Shown here: positions 32,700 through 43,829 of the stretch, piece after piece | Layout of the letters: each line of letters starts with the position of its first letter | Numbering within the stretch: position 1 is the stretch's first letter | Assembly (NCBI GenBank): GCA_945859605.1 | Contig: OX243825.1 | Span: 23,923,227-23,987,226, forward strand | From: Lumbricus rubellus | Lineage: Eukaryota > Annelida > Clitellata > Crassiclitellata > Lumbricidae | DNA: 64,000 nt | Direction of reading: 5' to 3' | Translations under genes and position numbers: made by a program | The notes under the pieces: model-generated | The model's database searches: none | Seen by the model: only the letters and a program-made list of their open reading frames with translations | Told to the model about the DNA's origin: nothing

Positions 32700-32990
32700 A
32701 TGGAAACATAGAAATTGTTCTTGACTTTTGGACTTTTGGGGCCAAATGACTAAAAAAAAGGTCATTAACTTTTTTTCTTGACTTTTTGGGCCAAATGACT
32801 AAAAAACAGGTCATCAACTTTTTTGCGGCGAAAATAGATTTTTTTACTTTTGGACTTTTGGGGCCAAATGACTAAAAAAGGTCATCAACTTTTTTGGCGG
32901 CGAAAATAGATTTTTTTCCTGACTTTTGGACTTTTTGGGCAAAATGACTAAAATAAAAAGGTCAATTTTTTGGCGACGCAAGTAGAAAAT
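32700..32990 (+). repeat. Tandem repeats of an ATGACT-A(n)-GGTCAT hairpin motif
   Basis: Four imperfect copies spaced 50-75 bp, each with GGCCAAATGACT, an A tract of 5-8 and GGTCATCAACTTTTTT or a variant. Related motifs are at 6455 and in the element at 54113-54595. Confidence 0.75.
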
Positions 32991-33272
32991 TTTCTTGAGA
33001 AAAGGGTCGCGGAAAATTTTCGTTCGTCCAAAAATCTCGCGTCTTTCCTTCAGCCACCCGTCAGTCCCCCCTATCCTCACCCCAGGTCTCGACCTATGAG
33101 TCATGCGACGACGATGTGGCGGAGGATGGATGCAGTTTAACGTCACGCCTAGGACCCAGCGGATTCAAAATAATAATAAAGCAATTAGAGTCTGAACGAT
33201 GATCGCACGCTGTGTTGCTGGTAGGCCTACTTCAACTTGATCGTCGAGCCATAACAGCGAGTCATGGGTAGA

Positions 33273-33690
33273 CTGAATTTGTCTTGGCCAGAAGTAGGAA
33301 TTTTGAAATGAAATTTTACAGTCTTAAAGACAATTCATATCTAGGCCTACACATGATGGCCAGATTTCATCAAAAATATTTCAAATAGAACAAAAGTTAT
33401 GCCCCTTTTAGTGAGGCCACCCACCGTTTTTTGACGATTCGAAAACGTAACGCAACATAAAGTAACATAAAACAGATTTAATTATTCTGGCCAATATCTT
33501 GACCGGAAGCAAGAATTTCGAAATGAAATGTTACAGGCCTAAAGACTCATATCTGCACATGATGGCTAGATTTTATTATAATATTTCAAACCGAACAAAA
33601 GTTAGGCTATATCACTTTTAGTGAGGCCACCCGCCGTTTTATAACGATTCAAAACGTAACGCAACAAAAAGTAGCAAAAACACGATTTCA
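33273..33690 (+). repeat. Two tandem copies of an about 200-bp repeat
   Basis: Copies at about 33280-33475 and 33482-33690 share TTGGCCAGAAG / TTGACCGGAAG, CACATGATGGC, TTTTAGTGAGGCCACCC and AACGTAACGCAACA. Homologous single copy at 23766-24005 beside GPCR1. Confidence 0.82.
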
Positions 33691-34187
33691 TTATGCCTAA
33701 GTCTCCTCTCAAATAATTGTTATCAAATTGCCTTGAGGATCATTATTATTACTATTTTAAACAGACACAGGGTACCAGCGTAGCTGCGCGTCATCGTGAT
33801 GTCGCTTAGCAAGATGGCCATCAAGTTGGTAAATAAGTAATCTGCACACTTTGAGTAATCTGTTAGATTATTAATTTTTTTTATTAAAGTAAAGCACTCA
33901 AATTTCTTTTTTTAAAACTGAAAATGGTTAAGGTGTCAATGACAGGCAAAATGTGTATTCAGACAATTCTTGAGCAAGATCATTGAGATATAAGGCTATG
34001 AGCAACGTTTACTCTGATAGGCCTAAACAGTGAGAGCGCAAAAATCAAGAGTTAAGCTGAGAGTTAAGAGATTATGAATGAGTGGAGATCGGCTCGATAG
34101 TTCTGGTTTGAAAGACTTAAGGTCTACTGTAACTCTACTGATCTGCTAGATCACTTTATTCAGTTGTGGTAGGCTATATTTCTTTTG
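33691..34187. other. No gene seen
   Basis: Noncoding sequence. The end (34115-34185) is homologous to 55245-55310 on the 3' side of GPCR3, i.e. the left edge of the receptor block. Confidence 0.5.
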
Positions 34188-34815
34188 GGTAAATACGCAC
34201 ACTGCGTGCCCGTACTCCAAACAATATGGCTGCCAACGAATGCAATAAATTAGAGCGCAACGACCTCCCGACGGCATCGCAACGTGTATCCCGACATGCA
34301 AAGCGCTCAGTAAGTAAGTAGGCGGCTCATTGCGCACGTGCAAGATAAGTAGGCCTAAGTAAGTAATCGAATTAAATATAATCCAACTTCTAGTTGTTTT
34401 TTCATCAATATAACTTCTATTTCATTGAAAATTATTGTTCATCAATCCAGCTTCAATATCAGCAGAATGACTGCACTAACCCTAAAACTAACCCTAACCG
34501 ACCCTCACGACGCCTAACCTAAGCCCTAACCGACCCTCACGCGATAAATCCCGCTTCTATTTCGGTAGCTTTATCGTAGCTTTATCGTTAAAACATAGGG
34601 CCTATTAACCGTCACAATGCGTGTCTCCAATTTGATTTATTGTTACTTCACATGAGACGTTTCTTATTCACATCGCTTTAATTTTTGCTGTTGCTGCTTC
34701 CGTAGATTAGCCTACTTACTTTCTGAGCGCTTTGCATGTTGGGATACACGTTGCCATGTCGTCGATAGGTCTCTGCGTTCTAATTTTATTGCATTCGTTG
34801 GCAGCCATATTGTTT

Positions 34816-36030
34816 GCTGATGATACTAATGTTTTCCTTTCCCATGCCTCCTACGACCAATTATTTGAGTTAGCTAATGAAGAATTAAAGGCTGCAAGTA
34901 ACTGGTTCAAAGCAAATAAGTTGTCACTTAATCTCTCCAAGACCAATTTCATATTATTTAGAACTAATAATAAGCCAATACCCGCTCATACTAATAATAT
35001 AGTCATTGATGGCATAACTATTCCTCAAGTTACCACATCTAAATTTCTAGGCGTGCATATGGACCAACACCTAAAATGGAATATCCATATTGATGAAATC
35101 AATAAGAAAATCACCAAAAGCATTGGCATCATTAATCGAATTTCCTACTTACTACCTTCTCATATTCTGACCAGCTTGTACTATACTCTTGTTTATCCTT
35201 ATCTTACCTATTGTAATATCATCTGGACCTCCACTTATGCTTCTCATTTAAGAAAATTGCAAATTGCACAAAAAAAGGCTCTACGAATCATAACTAAATC
35301 TCCCTTTAACTCTCACACTCACCCATTGTTCTTATCACTTAAACTACTAACCATCACACAAATCAACTTTATCCAAACTTGTGAATTTATGTACAAGTAT
35401 CATAACAAACTCCTTCCACCTGCTTTCTTATCTTACTTTTCCCCTACTGAATTTAATTATGGCCTTAGAAACAAGCCGGATTATAAATTAATACTCGTCA
35501 GAACTAACATCCGTAAACTTTCCATTAAGTTTCAGGGTCCACTGCTTTGGAACAACCTACCTATAAACATCCGTACCTCTAATAGCTTTTCGTGTTTTAA
35601 GCGTACTTTAAGAGCACACACACTGGAGCTTGTATTATAAATTGTTAGTTAAGTTAGTTAAGTTTGTTTTCAATTTTTTTGGTTTCCTACAGCATAGCTA
35701 TTGCTGTTACTATATCTTGTGTTTCCTAGACCTATCGTCCTGTAAGCTGTCATCTTAAATCTTCTTATTTCTACCTAGCTAAATAGGCCCCCTCCTAGCG
35801 GGACTTTGTCCCTTTGGTGGGCCTGTTGTTCCTAAACACTTTGTGACATCCTCTGCTATGATTGCTTTTAGCTTGATATATTTGCTGGCTGACATTTGAA
35901 TTTCTTATTAAATTCCTGCACTGCATTACTGTGTAAGCCATGCTGACATGCACTTTTTCTATCATATTATGTGATCATAATATCGTGTATGTTGATGGAT
36001 CAATAAAACTTGAAACTTGAAAACTTGAAA
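34816..36030 (+). pseudogene. 5'-truncated CR1-like LINE, RT C-terminal half
   Basis: Coding sequence begins abruptly at the catalytic ADD box (34816) and runs open to a stop at 35638-35640, about 274 codons: ADDTNVFL, NKLSLNLSKT, KFLGVHMDQHLKW, SYLLPSHI, YPYLTYCNIIW, FQGPLLWNNLP. The polymerase fingers and endonuclease are missing. The 3' UTR has the GCGGGACTTTGTCCC / TTTGGTGGGCC block, AATAAA at 36003 and an (ACTTGAA)n tail. It is bounded by a 36-bp direct repeat (34780-34815 and 36031-36066), far longer than usual for a target duplication. Same family as the fragment at 1-1279. Confidence 0.87.
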
Positions 36031-36500
36031 CTAATTTTATTGCATTCGTTGGCAGCCATATTGTTTGGAGTACAGGCACGCAGTGTGCGTGTTTACAGCA
36101 TAGCTATTGCTGTTACTATATCTTGTGTTTCCTAGACCTATCGTCCTGTAAGCTGTCATCTTAAATCTTCTTATTTCTACCTAGCTAAATAGGCCCCCTC
36201 CTAGCGGGACTTTGTCCCTTTGGTGGGCCTGTTGTTCCTAAACACTTTGTGACATCCTCTGCTATGATTGCTTTTAGCTTGATATATTTGCTGGCTGACA
36301 TTTGAATTTCTTATTAAATTCCTGCACTGCATTACTGTGTAAGCCATGCTGACATGCACTTTTTCTATCATATTATGTGATCATAATATCGTGTATGTTG
36401 ATGGATCAATAAAACTTGAAACTTGAAAACTTGAAACTAATTTTATTGCATTCGTTGGCAGCCATATTGTTTGGAGTACAGGCACGCAGTGTGCGTGTTT
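35689..36500 (+). repeat. 406-bp tandem duplication
   Basis: 35689-36094 and 36095-36500 appear identical base for base. The unit spans the LINE 3' UTR, its tail, the right-hand target duplication and the outer end of the host element, ending at CAGTGTGCGTGTTT. It arose after the LINE insertion. Confidence 0.95.
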
Positions 36501-36503
36501 ACC

Positions 36504-37640
36504 TTATTTTGCTCTTTATCCGCCATCTTGTCTTCATCGTTAGTGTTTAGTGTTTACGCAGTTGAACGATTGGGTCGGTCTACTCTATCTATACACGAAC
36601 ACACGTGGTTCGACCGAGGTTCTTTAATTTCAACTAAAAGACTTTTTTAAGACATTCGTAAATTCAAGGCATTCTTAAACAATAGATTGATAAATTATTT
36701 GCCTTTAATCAATGCTGCTATTAGTCTATAATTTGATATAGGCTGCCAATCAAACAAGTTCATGATCAGACGTTTTCACAGAACAACAATTACACCTAAA
36801 TATTTCTATGCTGGTAGCCTACTTTAAGCAAACATACTAAACATCAAACGTTCTGTGAAGTCTCTGTAATCTACTGAACATGTACCATCTTCTTCTTCTT
36901 TCTCTCTTCCGTCAGTCATGCGACGACGATGAGGCTTTCATATACATGTAGCCTACCATAACAGTAACTTAAACGAACGGAAACTTTAAGCTCACTAAGT
37001 AAAACACCCCCACCACAAAGTTTGCCTACCCAGTAGACTATTACTCTTTCCAGTTGTTGACCAGTGTCTTTGTTTGCTACTTGACCTGTGTCAGTGTAGA
37101 CCTTAGGACCTACGAAGTCCATTCTTTGCCTGAAGATGTAGTCTCTCTTTCCTCCGTATTTTTCTGTGCTGAGAGTGCATCTCAATGTTTCATACTACAG
37201 AGAATCACTTTATGAATGTCCAGATATAGGCCTACGATACAATACGATATTATTATTTTAGTTTAATTGAAAAATACACTTAGGCCTATTAATTTTCATC
37301 TAGGCCCTATTAGTTCAAAGACCTTCAAATGTCATACAGAAAACAAAGCAAATAAAACTGAATGAAGAATCTCGACAAATCTGACATCCATAATATCACC
37401 TACAAAAATTATCAACCAAAAGATGCTATGCAAAGATCTCTCACACGTCCATGTGATTTAAAAAATGTTATTAAGTACAACTTGAAATCTTATGACAAAA
37501 CATAACTTAGATAGAGCATGCTTTTCTCTATTCGCTATTATAGTTGCGTTAGTCTTTATTTCGATGTGTCAATCCGCTAGCCACAACTATTTGTTTACAA
37601 GTTAATTCATTCCCAATTGTTGTGCTTCTTTGTTTTCTCA
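36504..37640 (-). other. 3' flank of GPCR2, duplicated at GPCR3
   Basis: Aligns with 55311-59745 minus the mariner and copia insertions (for example GAACGATTGGGTCGGTCTAC, TTGTTGACCAGTGTCTTTG, TACGATACAATACGATATTA, CACACGTCCATGTGATTTAA). A minus-strand AATAAA at 37555-37560 is a candidate polyadenylation signal about 85 bp after the GPCR2 stop; the GPCR3 copy has GATAAA there. Confidence 0.6.
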
Positions 37641-37645
37641 CGTCT

Positions 37646-38689
37646 TCAAGTAATTGTTGCATTTGTGACTGATATAACCGTAATAGGATCCGACTTTTTC
37701 CACAGCATCCGACGAAGTCCCTTCTTAACAGCTTCGTGCTTTACGGAGTAGATGAAAGGATTCAGGATTGTATTGAGATATACAACAAACAGCGTCCCTA
37801 AATAGACTCTGGTATCCCTTAGGTATACTATTATGCTAAACATGTACCAGATCTGATTTGGCGTCCAGCAGAAAAAGTATGCCAAACAGATTCCGATCAT
37901 TGTGGCTATGACGTTCATCTGAGTTTTGTGGGCTGTCGCCTGTTGGGCCACAGTTTCGTTGTCTGGATGACCGTGAAACACTTTCGATTGGCCTTTAATC
38001 ACTGCCAGGATGTGCCAATAACAGTAGATGAACAGCAACAACGGCAGAAAGTATACCACGATGAGGACAAAAATTGCAAATGCTGTTGCTGACTGTTCTG
38101 TAGGCCAGATAAGGAAGCCGAAGCACTCACCGTCGGTGATTCCAGAGGTCCAGATTCCTGCAATGTTGGCCAGAACTCCGATGATCCAGGTCAGAGCAAT
38201 CGCCACATAGATCATCCAATTGCGAAAGTTCTTGCGGTGTGCAATCGGGTGTACGACCTTAAAATACCTCTCTGCTGTGATAGTTAGAACGCCAGTATTA
38301 GACCCGATTAAACCAATGTAGGTCAGCATGTCGTTTTGCAAGAACACACACAAGAACCAACCCCATCTGTCGGTCAAGTACAGCCGCGGAAGTCGCGAGA
38401 TATATGATACAACAAGGAGAATGCACGCGTAGAGATCCATGGCAACCTGGTTGATCATGAGTTGGTTGGAAATCTGTGTCCGTAGTTTTTTAGAGAGAAG
38501 AACACTCAGGACAAGACCATTGGCAACACATCCGATGATCCCAATCAGGATTACTAAGGCGTAGAAGACGAGCATGACGTCACTGTTGTCCTCGACTTTT
38601 GAATTCAAATCTGTGACATTCGTAGAGTTTCCGATGACCTCCGTTGATGTTTCAAGGTCAGTCACAAGTGGACTCGTGTCTTCCTGCAT
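37646..38689 (-). CDS. Rhodopsin-class GPCR 2 (orphan)
   Basis: A single-exon 347-residue seven-helix receptor. Sequons at N21 and N24 in the N-terminus; TM1 39-62 with N58; TM2 74-96 with D85; C114 at the start of TM3 and C189 in loop 2 for the conserved disulfide; ERY 140-142; W168 in TM4; P216 in TM5; CWTP 274-277 in TM6; N306 and NPFIY 310-314 in TM7; a basic tail KKGLRRMLWKK with serines and threonines. All class A switch residues are intact, so it looks functional. It is much closer to GPCR3 than to GPCR1, including the whole of loop 2. It should couple to a heterotrimeric G protein; ligand and subfamily cannot be read from the sequence. Confidence 0.95.
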   Translation of the reverse strand: MQEDTSPLVTDLETSTEVIGNSTNVTDLNSKVEDNSDVMLVFYALVILIGIIGCVANGLVLSVLLSKKLRTQISNQLMINQVAMDLYACILLVVSYISRLPRLYLTDRWGWFLCVFLQNDMLTYIGLIGSNTGVLTITAERYFKVVHPIAHRKNFRNWMIYVAIALTWIIGVLANIAGIWTSGITDGECFGFLIWPTEQSATAFAIFVLIVVYFLPLLLFIYCYWHILAVIKGQSKVFHGHPDNETVAQQATAHKTQMNVIATMIGICLAYFFCWTPNQIWYMFSIIVYLRDTRVYLGTLFVVYLNTILNPFIYSVKHEAVKKGLRRMLWKKSDPITVISVTNATIT

Positions 38690-38723
38690 TGTTCTCGGAA
38701 TGTATCTTCAAATCTATTAATAA

Positions 38724-38731
38724 TTTTATAG
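38724..38731 (-). promoter_or_regulatory. Conserved TATA-like motif upstream of GPCR2
   Basis: Minus-strand CTATAAAA, 35-42 bp before the ATG, in the same place as in the other two receptor copies. In this copy the nearby TTTGCAG is changed to TTTGAAG, which weakens the alternative idea of a shared splice acceptor. Confidence 0.4.
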
Positions 38732-38888
38732 CAATAACAATAATATATAATTATATAATTACAGTGGCAGTCGAATGATATGCTGAGAAATAAGAATTAT
38801 TGAAAAATAGTTCTAACAACGATTTCAGCATTGAATAACCTTCCCCTTACACAGTCCTAGCAGACAAAGATCGAATGTCTATTTTTTC

Positions 38889-39525
38889 GGTGTCACGACA
38901 ACTGGTTCACCGACAACTGGTTCAACGACAACTGGTCCACGGACAATTCGTTCACCGACAACTGGTTCACGACAATTGGTTTACGACAATATTATTGACT
39001 CACCGGCAAATGGCGAATGGAAGCTGGATGAAGGTTCCTTATAAGTGAAATAGAAACTGGATTGACAAAAATAACGCTTGAGAAATGGAAGCCGGATAAA
39101 TTATAAAGCGCTTGAGAAATGAAAGCTGGATGCATGTTGGAATACATGAATGAAATTCATCAATCCAGCTTCTATTTATGAAGCATTCCCTTCATTAATC
39201 CAGCTTCTATTTCAGATATAAAATACCATTATCCATCTCTCATTTCACGAGCGTTTTTCATCAATCCAGTTCCAGTTTAAGAAAGAACATTTTCATCATT
39301 ACAGCTCGATCCAGTTTAAGATAAAACATTTAAACCAATCCAGCTCCAGTTTAAGCCTGAATATTTTCATCAATCCAGCTCCAGTTTCAGCAAGAATACT
39401 TTCTTCAATCCTGCTCCAATAATATTGTCGTGAAATAATTGCCGTGAACCAGCTGTCGGTGAACGAATTGTCCGTGAACCAGTTGTCGTTGAACCAGTTG
39501 TCTGTGAACCAGTTGTCGTGGAACC
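38889..39525. mobile_element. Foldback element, family A (copy 2)
   Basis: A 637-bp copy, inverted relative to 71-679: here GGTGTCACGACAACT is at the left and GGTTCCACGACAACT is the inward-read right end. The 9-bp duplication TATTTTTTC flanks it (38880-38888, 39526-39534). The GPCR3 flank at 60963 has the unoccupied site (TCTATTTTCTCAGCATCGG). Arms again consist of 15-bp units such as ACGACAACTGGTTCA. The interior has AATCCAGCTTCTATTT / AATCCAGCTCCAGTTT repeats. Confidence 0.92.
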
Positions 39526-39534
39526 TATTTTTTC

Positions 39535-40069
39535 AGCATCGGACTTGCATGACTGTTGGTTCAATATTGTAGGTTCATAGACTTAATATTCTTAAACCGA
39601 TCGGGATTCAAAACTATCAAATCCGTTTAGGCTTTTTTACCAAGAAAAAATATGGAATAATTTTTTTCCTCATAGGCCTAGTCGAAAGTTGCAATTGTCA
39701 ACGCTGATTAAAGCATTTTAATGGACATCCTCGTCCTTCCGATATTGCCTAACAAATTGTGCCTACTCCTTGTGTATCGACGATTGGCCAGAAGTGCGTC
39801 ATCTATTTCCTGTGAGAGACTATTATAATACACGTCGAAACCGTTATCGTGTTTACGAATGCTTTCGACTGTTGTCGCTCTACCTTACGACGCCATGACA
39901 CATGGTCCAGAGTCTCTCAACATCCATCCACGCCATGCATCTATCAGCTGTTGACGAAAACCGTTGGTTGGCTCCACCTGTGTGAGCATTGCTATACCAT
40001 CAGTTGGAACCGCGTGCAGAAATAATCTCCTAATTGTGTCCCTGCCAATGGTGACTCTTCCAGCTTACT
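39535..40069. other. 5' flank of GPCR2; no gene seen
   Basis: Homologous at its left end to 60972-61120 behind GPCR3. The stretch GTTGGAACCGCGTGCAGAAA (about 40003) is repeated at 40951, on the far side of the next element. Confidence 0.5.
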
Positions 40070-40823
40070 CAGGCCCGGCCTTAGGGCAAGGCAAGCGAGG
40101 CAACCGCCTTGGGCCCCGCGCTTCCAGGGGCTTCGCGCTGCTGGCTAGAATTTTCTCTTTGACGATATTGACAATGATTACGTCGTATTTATATCAACAG
40201 TTCTTGCAGTCAATTTGTCACGCGAATGTGACATGGTGATTTTGAAAGAACGAAACTTCGCTAAACCTTAAGGCGTGTCACAGCTAGCCTACTTCTTTTA
40301 GCGTTGACCTGCACGTAAAATTCTCTCCAGAAAACACTTATTAGGGCCTAACTCATTTTGTTTCAAATTTGCAAATGGACATACGCATACATTTTTGTTT
40401 GGAGAGGGCAAAACACAATGATAGTGGTGACAATTTTAACGACTGCTTAGTAAATGCAAAACAGGAAATTTAGAACATGGATATTTTCAGAGAGGTGCCT
40501 AAATGTAGCCTAAATTCATCCGTTTCACTTTGTGAATAATTAGCATGATTAGTGTTTTGGCGCCAAAAAATTTGTCAAAAGCCAAAACGCAGACCTAACA
40601 TGCATCATTTGAAATAAAATATGTATTGTATAGGCCTCATCAATGTGGTTTGTTTTAAGATAGTGCCCTTGTAATAGCTCAAAAGAAATTTGGGAAATAA
40701 CGTTGTGTCCCTTCTTAGGTGACTCTCCTCCACCAGTGCCGCATTGACAGGAAATCAACTGCGTAAATTTAAGCTTGAGTACCCGTTGTTGCCTTGGCCC
40801 CGCAAACCCTAGGGCCGGGCCTG
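40070..40823. mobile_element. Nonautonomous hAT-type element, CAGGCCCGGCC termini
   Basis: A 754-bp element with inverted termini CAGGCCCGGCCTTAGG / CCTAGGGCCGGGCCTG and the perfect 8-bp duplication AGCTTACT (40062-40069, 40824-40831). It contains at about 40370-40620 a decayed copy of the GGGCGCCC MITE (GAGAGGGCAAAACACAATGA, AAAACAGGAAATTTAGAACA). No transposase. Confidence 0.9.
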
Positions 40824-40859
40824 AGCTTACTGTGCATTGTTTGCCACTTACCATCGAGT

Positions 40860-40932
40860 AGACCAGCGCAGAGAGTGCCACTGAGTAGCTGCCTTGAAGA
40901 AGCGCTATATAAATTTTCGGAATCAATCGAAG
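40860..40932 (+). repeat. LINE/SINE 3' tail fragment
   Basis: GCAGAGAGTGCCACTGAGTA then CTTGAAGAAGCGCTATATAAATTT: a diverged copy of the hairpin tail shared by the LINE at 53.3 kb and the SINE at 44.6 kb. Confidence 0.65.
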
Positions 40933-41349
40933 GCATTGCTATACCATCTGTAACAGTTGGAACCGCGTGCAGAAATAATCTCGGCCTGGCAATGGATAAT
41001 TATGCCCAAGTAGTTAAGTCCCGGAGGCACGGGCAATGGGAAGCTTGAGTACAGTGAGTAGGTCCCTATGCGGATAGCTCGTCTCTGACAAAGCTTCGTT
41101 TAGATTATGCGCATAGAAACCTTTGGAGTGGGTTATTGAATATCAACCAAAGGAATGAATTCTGTCTCCAAAACGACAGGAGTCACCTTCATGAGCATGC
41201 CTTAGAGTAGCACTCGTGTTACCAGAGGACGGCACGTCGAGGTGAAAGATAGAATGTCTTTCTAAAGCTGATTTCCCAAAGCAATACGTTAATGTAACTT
41301 GTTAGCCTACTGGAGAGGGAAAGGTTAGTCACCTGTAAAACAGGGCAAA

Positions 41350-42400
41350 TAACCTAGTACTCGACCGAAAAGTATCCTGTAACGGATTACTGCTACTTTG
41401 AAACAGTATTACTAGGTATATTTAGTCAGTAGTCACTGCATATATAGGCTGATATTAATATGGCAGTGCGAATTTGAGCTTTCAGTTCTTTTTCCGCGAT
41501 TAGACTAAAGTTTGAATTGACAAATAAAAGAAAATGAATGAGTCCAGACACATGAGCACAAAGTTGTTTTGGATTAGCTAAAAGAGAACAAGACATGCAA
41601 GTGAATGACTACGCCTATGTTTGAGGTTCTCAATAAGACACATGATCCGACATATAAATTTATAAATTTAAGATCCAATGGAATACGAATATGAAAAATT
41701 TAAATCCCATCCGGGAAAAGGTCTTTCTCGACAACTTCATGCTTTTTATAACAGAATAGACAGTCTAGGTAGTGAGAAATAAATTGCAATGTTGAATCTT
41801 CAAACGCTTATAACACTTAGTTCTGACCTGTATGCAAGACGATCGAATGTCTTTCTAGTCGACGACCTGAGTGAATAAATATAAGTTCTCAGAGAACGTT
41901 CGTATGTTGCTTCTGCCTGAGTAGCTGTCGCATCACTATCTGCCTTCACGTCAATCTTTTCATCTATACTTGCACCTACATGTACTTCTCTTTCGTCATC
42001 TTGTAGCCACCGATGTCACGTGGACCGAATAGGCTACATGTACATGTACGTCATGTGAACTTGATGCGAATTCAGGCATCGTCCCATCTTGCACCCACAG
42101 CTGCCCCTTGATGCACCAATAACCACCATTTGAATACCTGCATGCAGGTATCATAGAGCGTGAAGATGATTGATCGAGGTTTTCATATAAAAAACGGATC
42201 AGGTATAAAGATTGGATCAAAGACTTGAAGAAGAAGCATAAACTGCGAAAATGAGTTTATTTTCTGCCTGAGTTGAAATTGCGGGAATCAATAACACTGA
42301 GTGGCAATTTACAATCAAATATTCCAGAGTCGTACTGCTGAAGACTCAATGCAGGCGTGCACTTGAGTGGGTCATTCGTGTATGTAGGCCTATGCATGTT
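41350..42400 (-). repeat. Conserved block upstream of GPCR2
   Basis: Aligns with 27580-28560 upstream of GPCR1 (ATGAGCACAAAG, AATCCCATCCGGGAAAAGGT, GAGTGAATAAATATAAGTTC, CTTGCACCCACAGCTGCC, GATGCACCAATAACCACC, CCTGCATGCAGGTATCATAG). The strongest conservation is 41990-42180. A minus-strand frame 41996-42220 reads GGYWCIKGQLWVQDG in the conserved core, and the GPCR1-side copy keeps GGYWCIKGQPWVQD before diverging. It has no identified product. Confidence 0.6.
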
Positions 42401-42819
42401 GGGGTCTCACACCAACAATAATTATATAATCCTACGCTAAAAATTAAATCTGTGCTGCGCAACATTGCATCATTATATTTTTATATAATATTATGCTTTG
42501 AGTGTGTTCTTCTGAATCAATTTCAGCTGTCTGTTCCAATTAGAACGGGTGCTCGCTAGCTGAACTTTCTCTCACGGTTATCTCACCTATATATTTAATT
42601 ACTAATGGCAAGCGATTAACTTTCAACCACTATAATTTATATTATAATTACAGAGAATCCGCCAGAAATATTAAATATCGATTTTCGGTGACATCATTGT
42701 CATGGGTCTCTTTTTAGTTGTTGTTTTTGTGAGTTTAAGTACCGGTATTGAGAACATTTGTGCTTTGATGTGTAATTAATTCCCTTCTGACCCAGAACCC
42801 GAAGGGGATCAGATAACGA

Positions 42820-43760
42820 TGGACCGAGTACTGCAGTGAAATATATTCCCAACAAAATGGATCAGGATCTAATTTTTAAAACGATATCGAAGCACTAGGA
42901 AACATCTCGCCCACAAGCACGGACAAAGACCCGGATATCGTAGTCGAAGATGTGGAACACGCCATCGAGAAATTAAGAGACAACAAATTAAAGTCAAGGA
43001 CATCACGATTACATCACAGCCGAAATGATAAAACAAGGCGGAGAACCACTAAGCAAAGAAATCCACAGACTTTTTAACCAGGCGTGGGAGCAAGGATGTG
43101 TCCCGAATCAATGGAAAAATCCATCCTAATAACCACCCGTAACAAAGGGAACGCACTCGAATGTGAGAACTTTAGAACAACCTCGCTTATCAGCCATAAC
43201 ATGGGAATTTAGGAAAGGTTTTGATGACGATACTAGCGGAGATACTTTGAAACCGATTAGAGGAGTATATATCAGATGAAGAAGCAGGATTCAGAAAAAA
43301 ACAGGTTCACGATAGGCCAACAGTAAATCCTCATGTTGAGACTCATAGAAGAGAAAGTGAGGCGAAAAAACGAAAATATCTACAACTGCTTTGTGGACTT
43401 CAACAGGCTCTCGACACTCTAGGCCACTCTTAAACTTATAAAGTAGATACCAAACTAATTGACCTGCTAAGAGGTATAAATGGAACACTACAGGTGGCTG
43501 TGAGAGTAGACGGAGAGATAGGAAAATGGTTGAAAAACCAACAGAGTTTCCAGACAAGTAGGTCACCCACAGTGTTTATCGTTGACCTCGAAGGAGCGAT
43601 AGACAAGATACAAGAAAGAGACTGTGGGATAACGGTTCTCGACACTCAAATAAGCAACCTACGAATCGCAGATGACGTAGATCTCGTAAAGGAACATACG
43701 ACAGAACTGGAACATTCACCGAGTGAAGAGGCAAAAAAGAGCGAAACAAATCATAGCGGC
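42820..43760 (+). pseudogene. Decayed LINE reverse transcriptase
   Basis: Successive short frames in shifting registers carry a LINE reverse transcriptase order: EDVEHAIEKLRDNK, AEMIKQGGEPLSKEIHRLFN, QAWEQGCVPNQWK, a NCFVDFN-type box A near 43388, GTLQVAVRVDGEIG near 43490 and QISNLRIADDVDLV (the catalytic ADD box) near 43665. Many frameshifts and stops make it clearly dead. It is related in layout to the LINE at 48.2 kb but not the same family. Confidence 0.75.
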
Positions 43761-43829
43761 ATTCTGGTTAAGTTTATAATGTTAATCAATAATAATATTG
43801 ATTTGAGTTTATAGCCTATAATGTATATC

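Larger units (their letters stand above)
34188..36503. mobile_element. DNA transposon-like element with about 120-bp inverted repeats, hosting a LINE
   Basis: Left arm 34188-34320 and right arm 34715-34815 plus 36067-36503 are inverted repeats: GGTAAATACGCACACTGCGT at the left and its complement ending GTGTTTACC at the right, then CCAAACAATATGGCTGCCAA matching GGCAGCCATATTGTTT. The GPCR3 flank at about 55310 is uninterrupted. The right arm is split by a LINE fragment. The flanks TTTCTTTTG and TTATTTTGC could be a decayed 9-bp duplication of the empty site TTTATTTTG. The middle (34320-34710) holds ATCCAGCTTC-type repeats and a short AACCCTAA patch. No transposase is visible. Confidence 0.75.
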
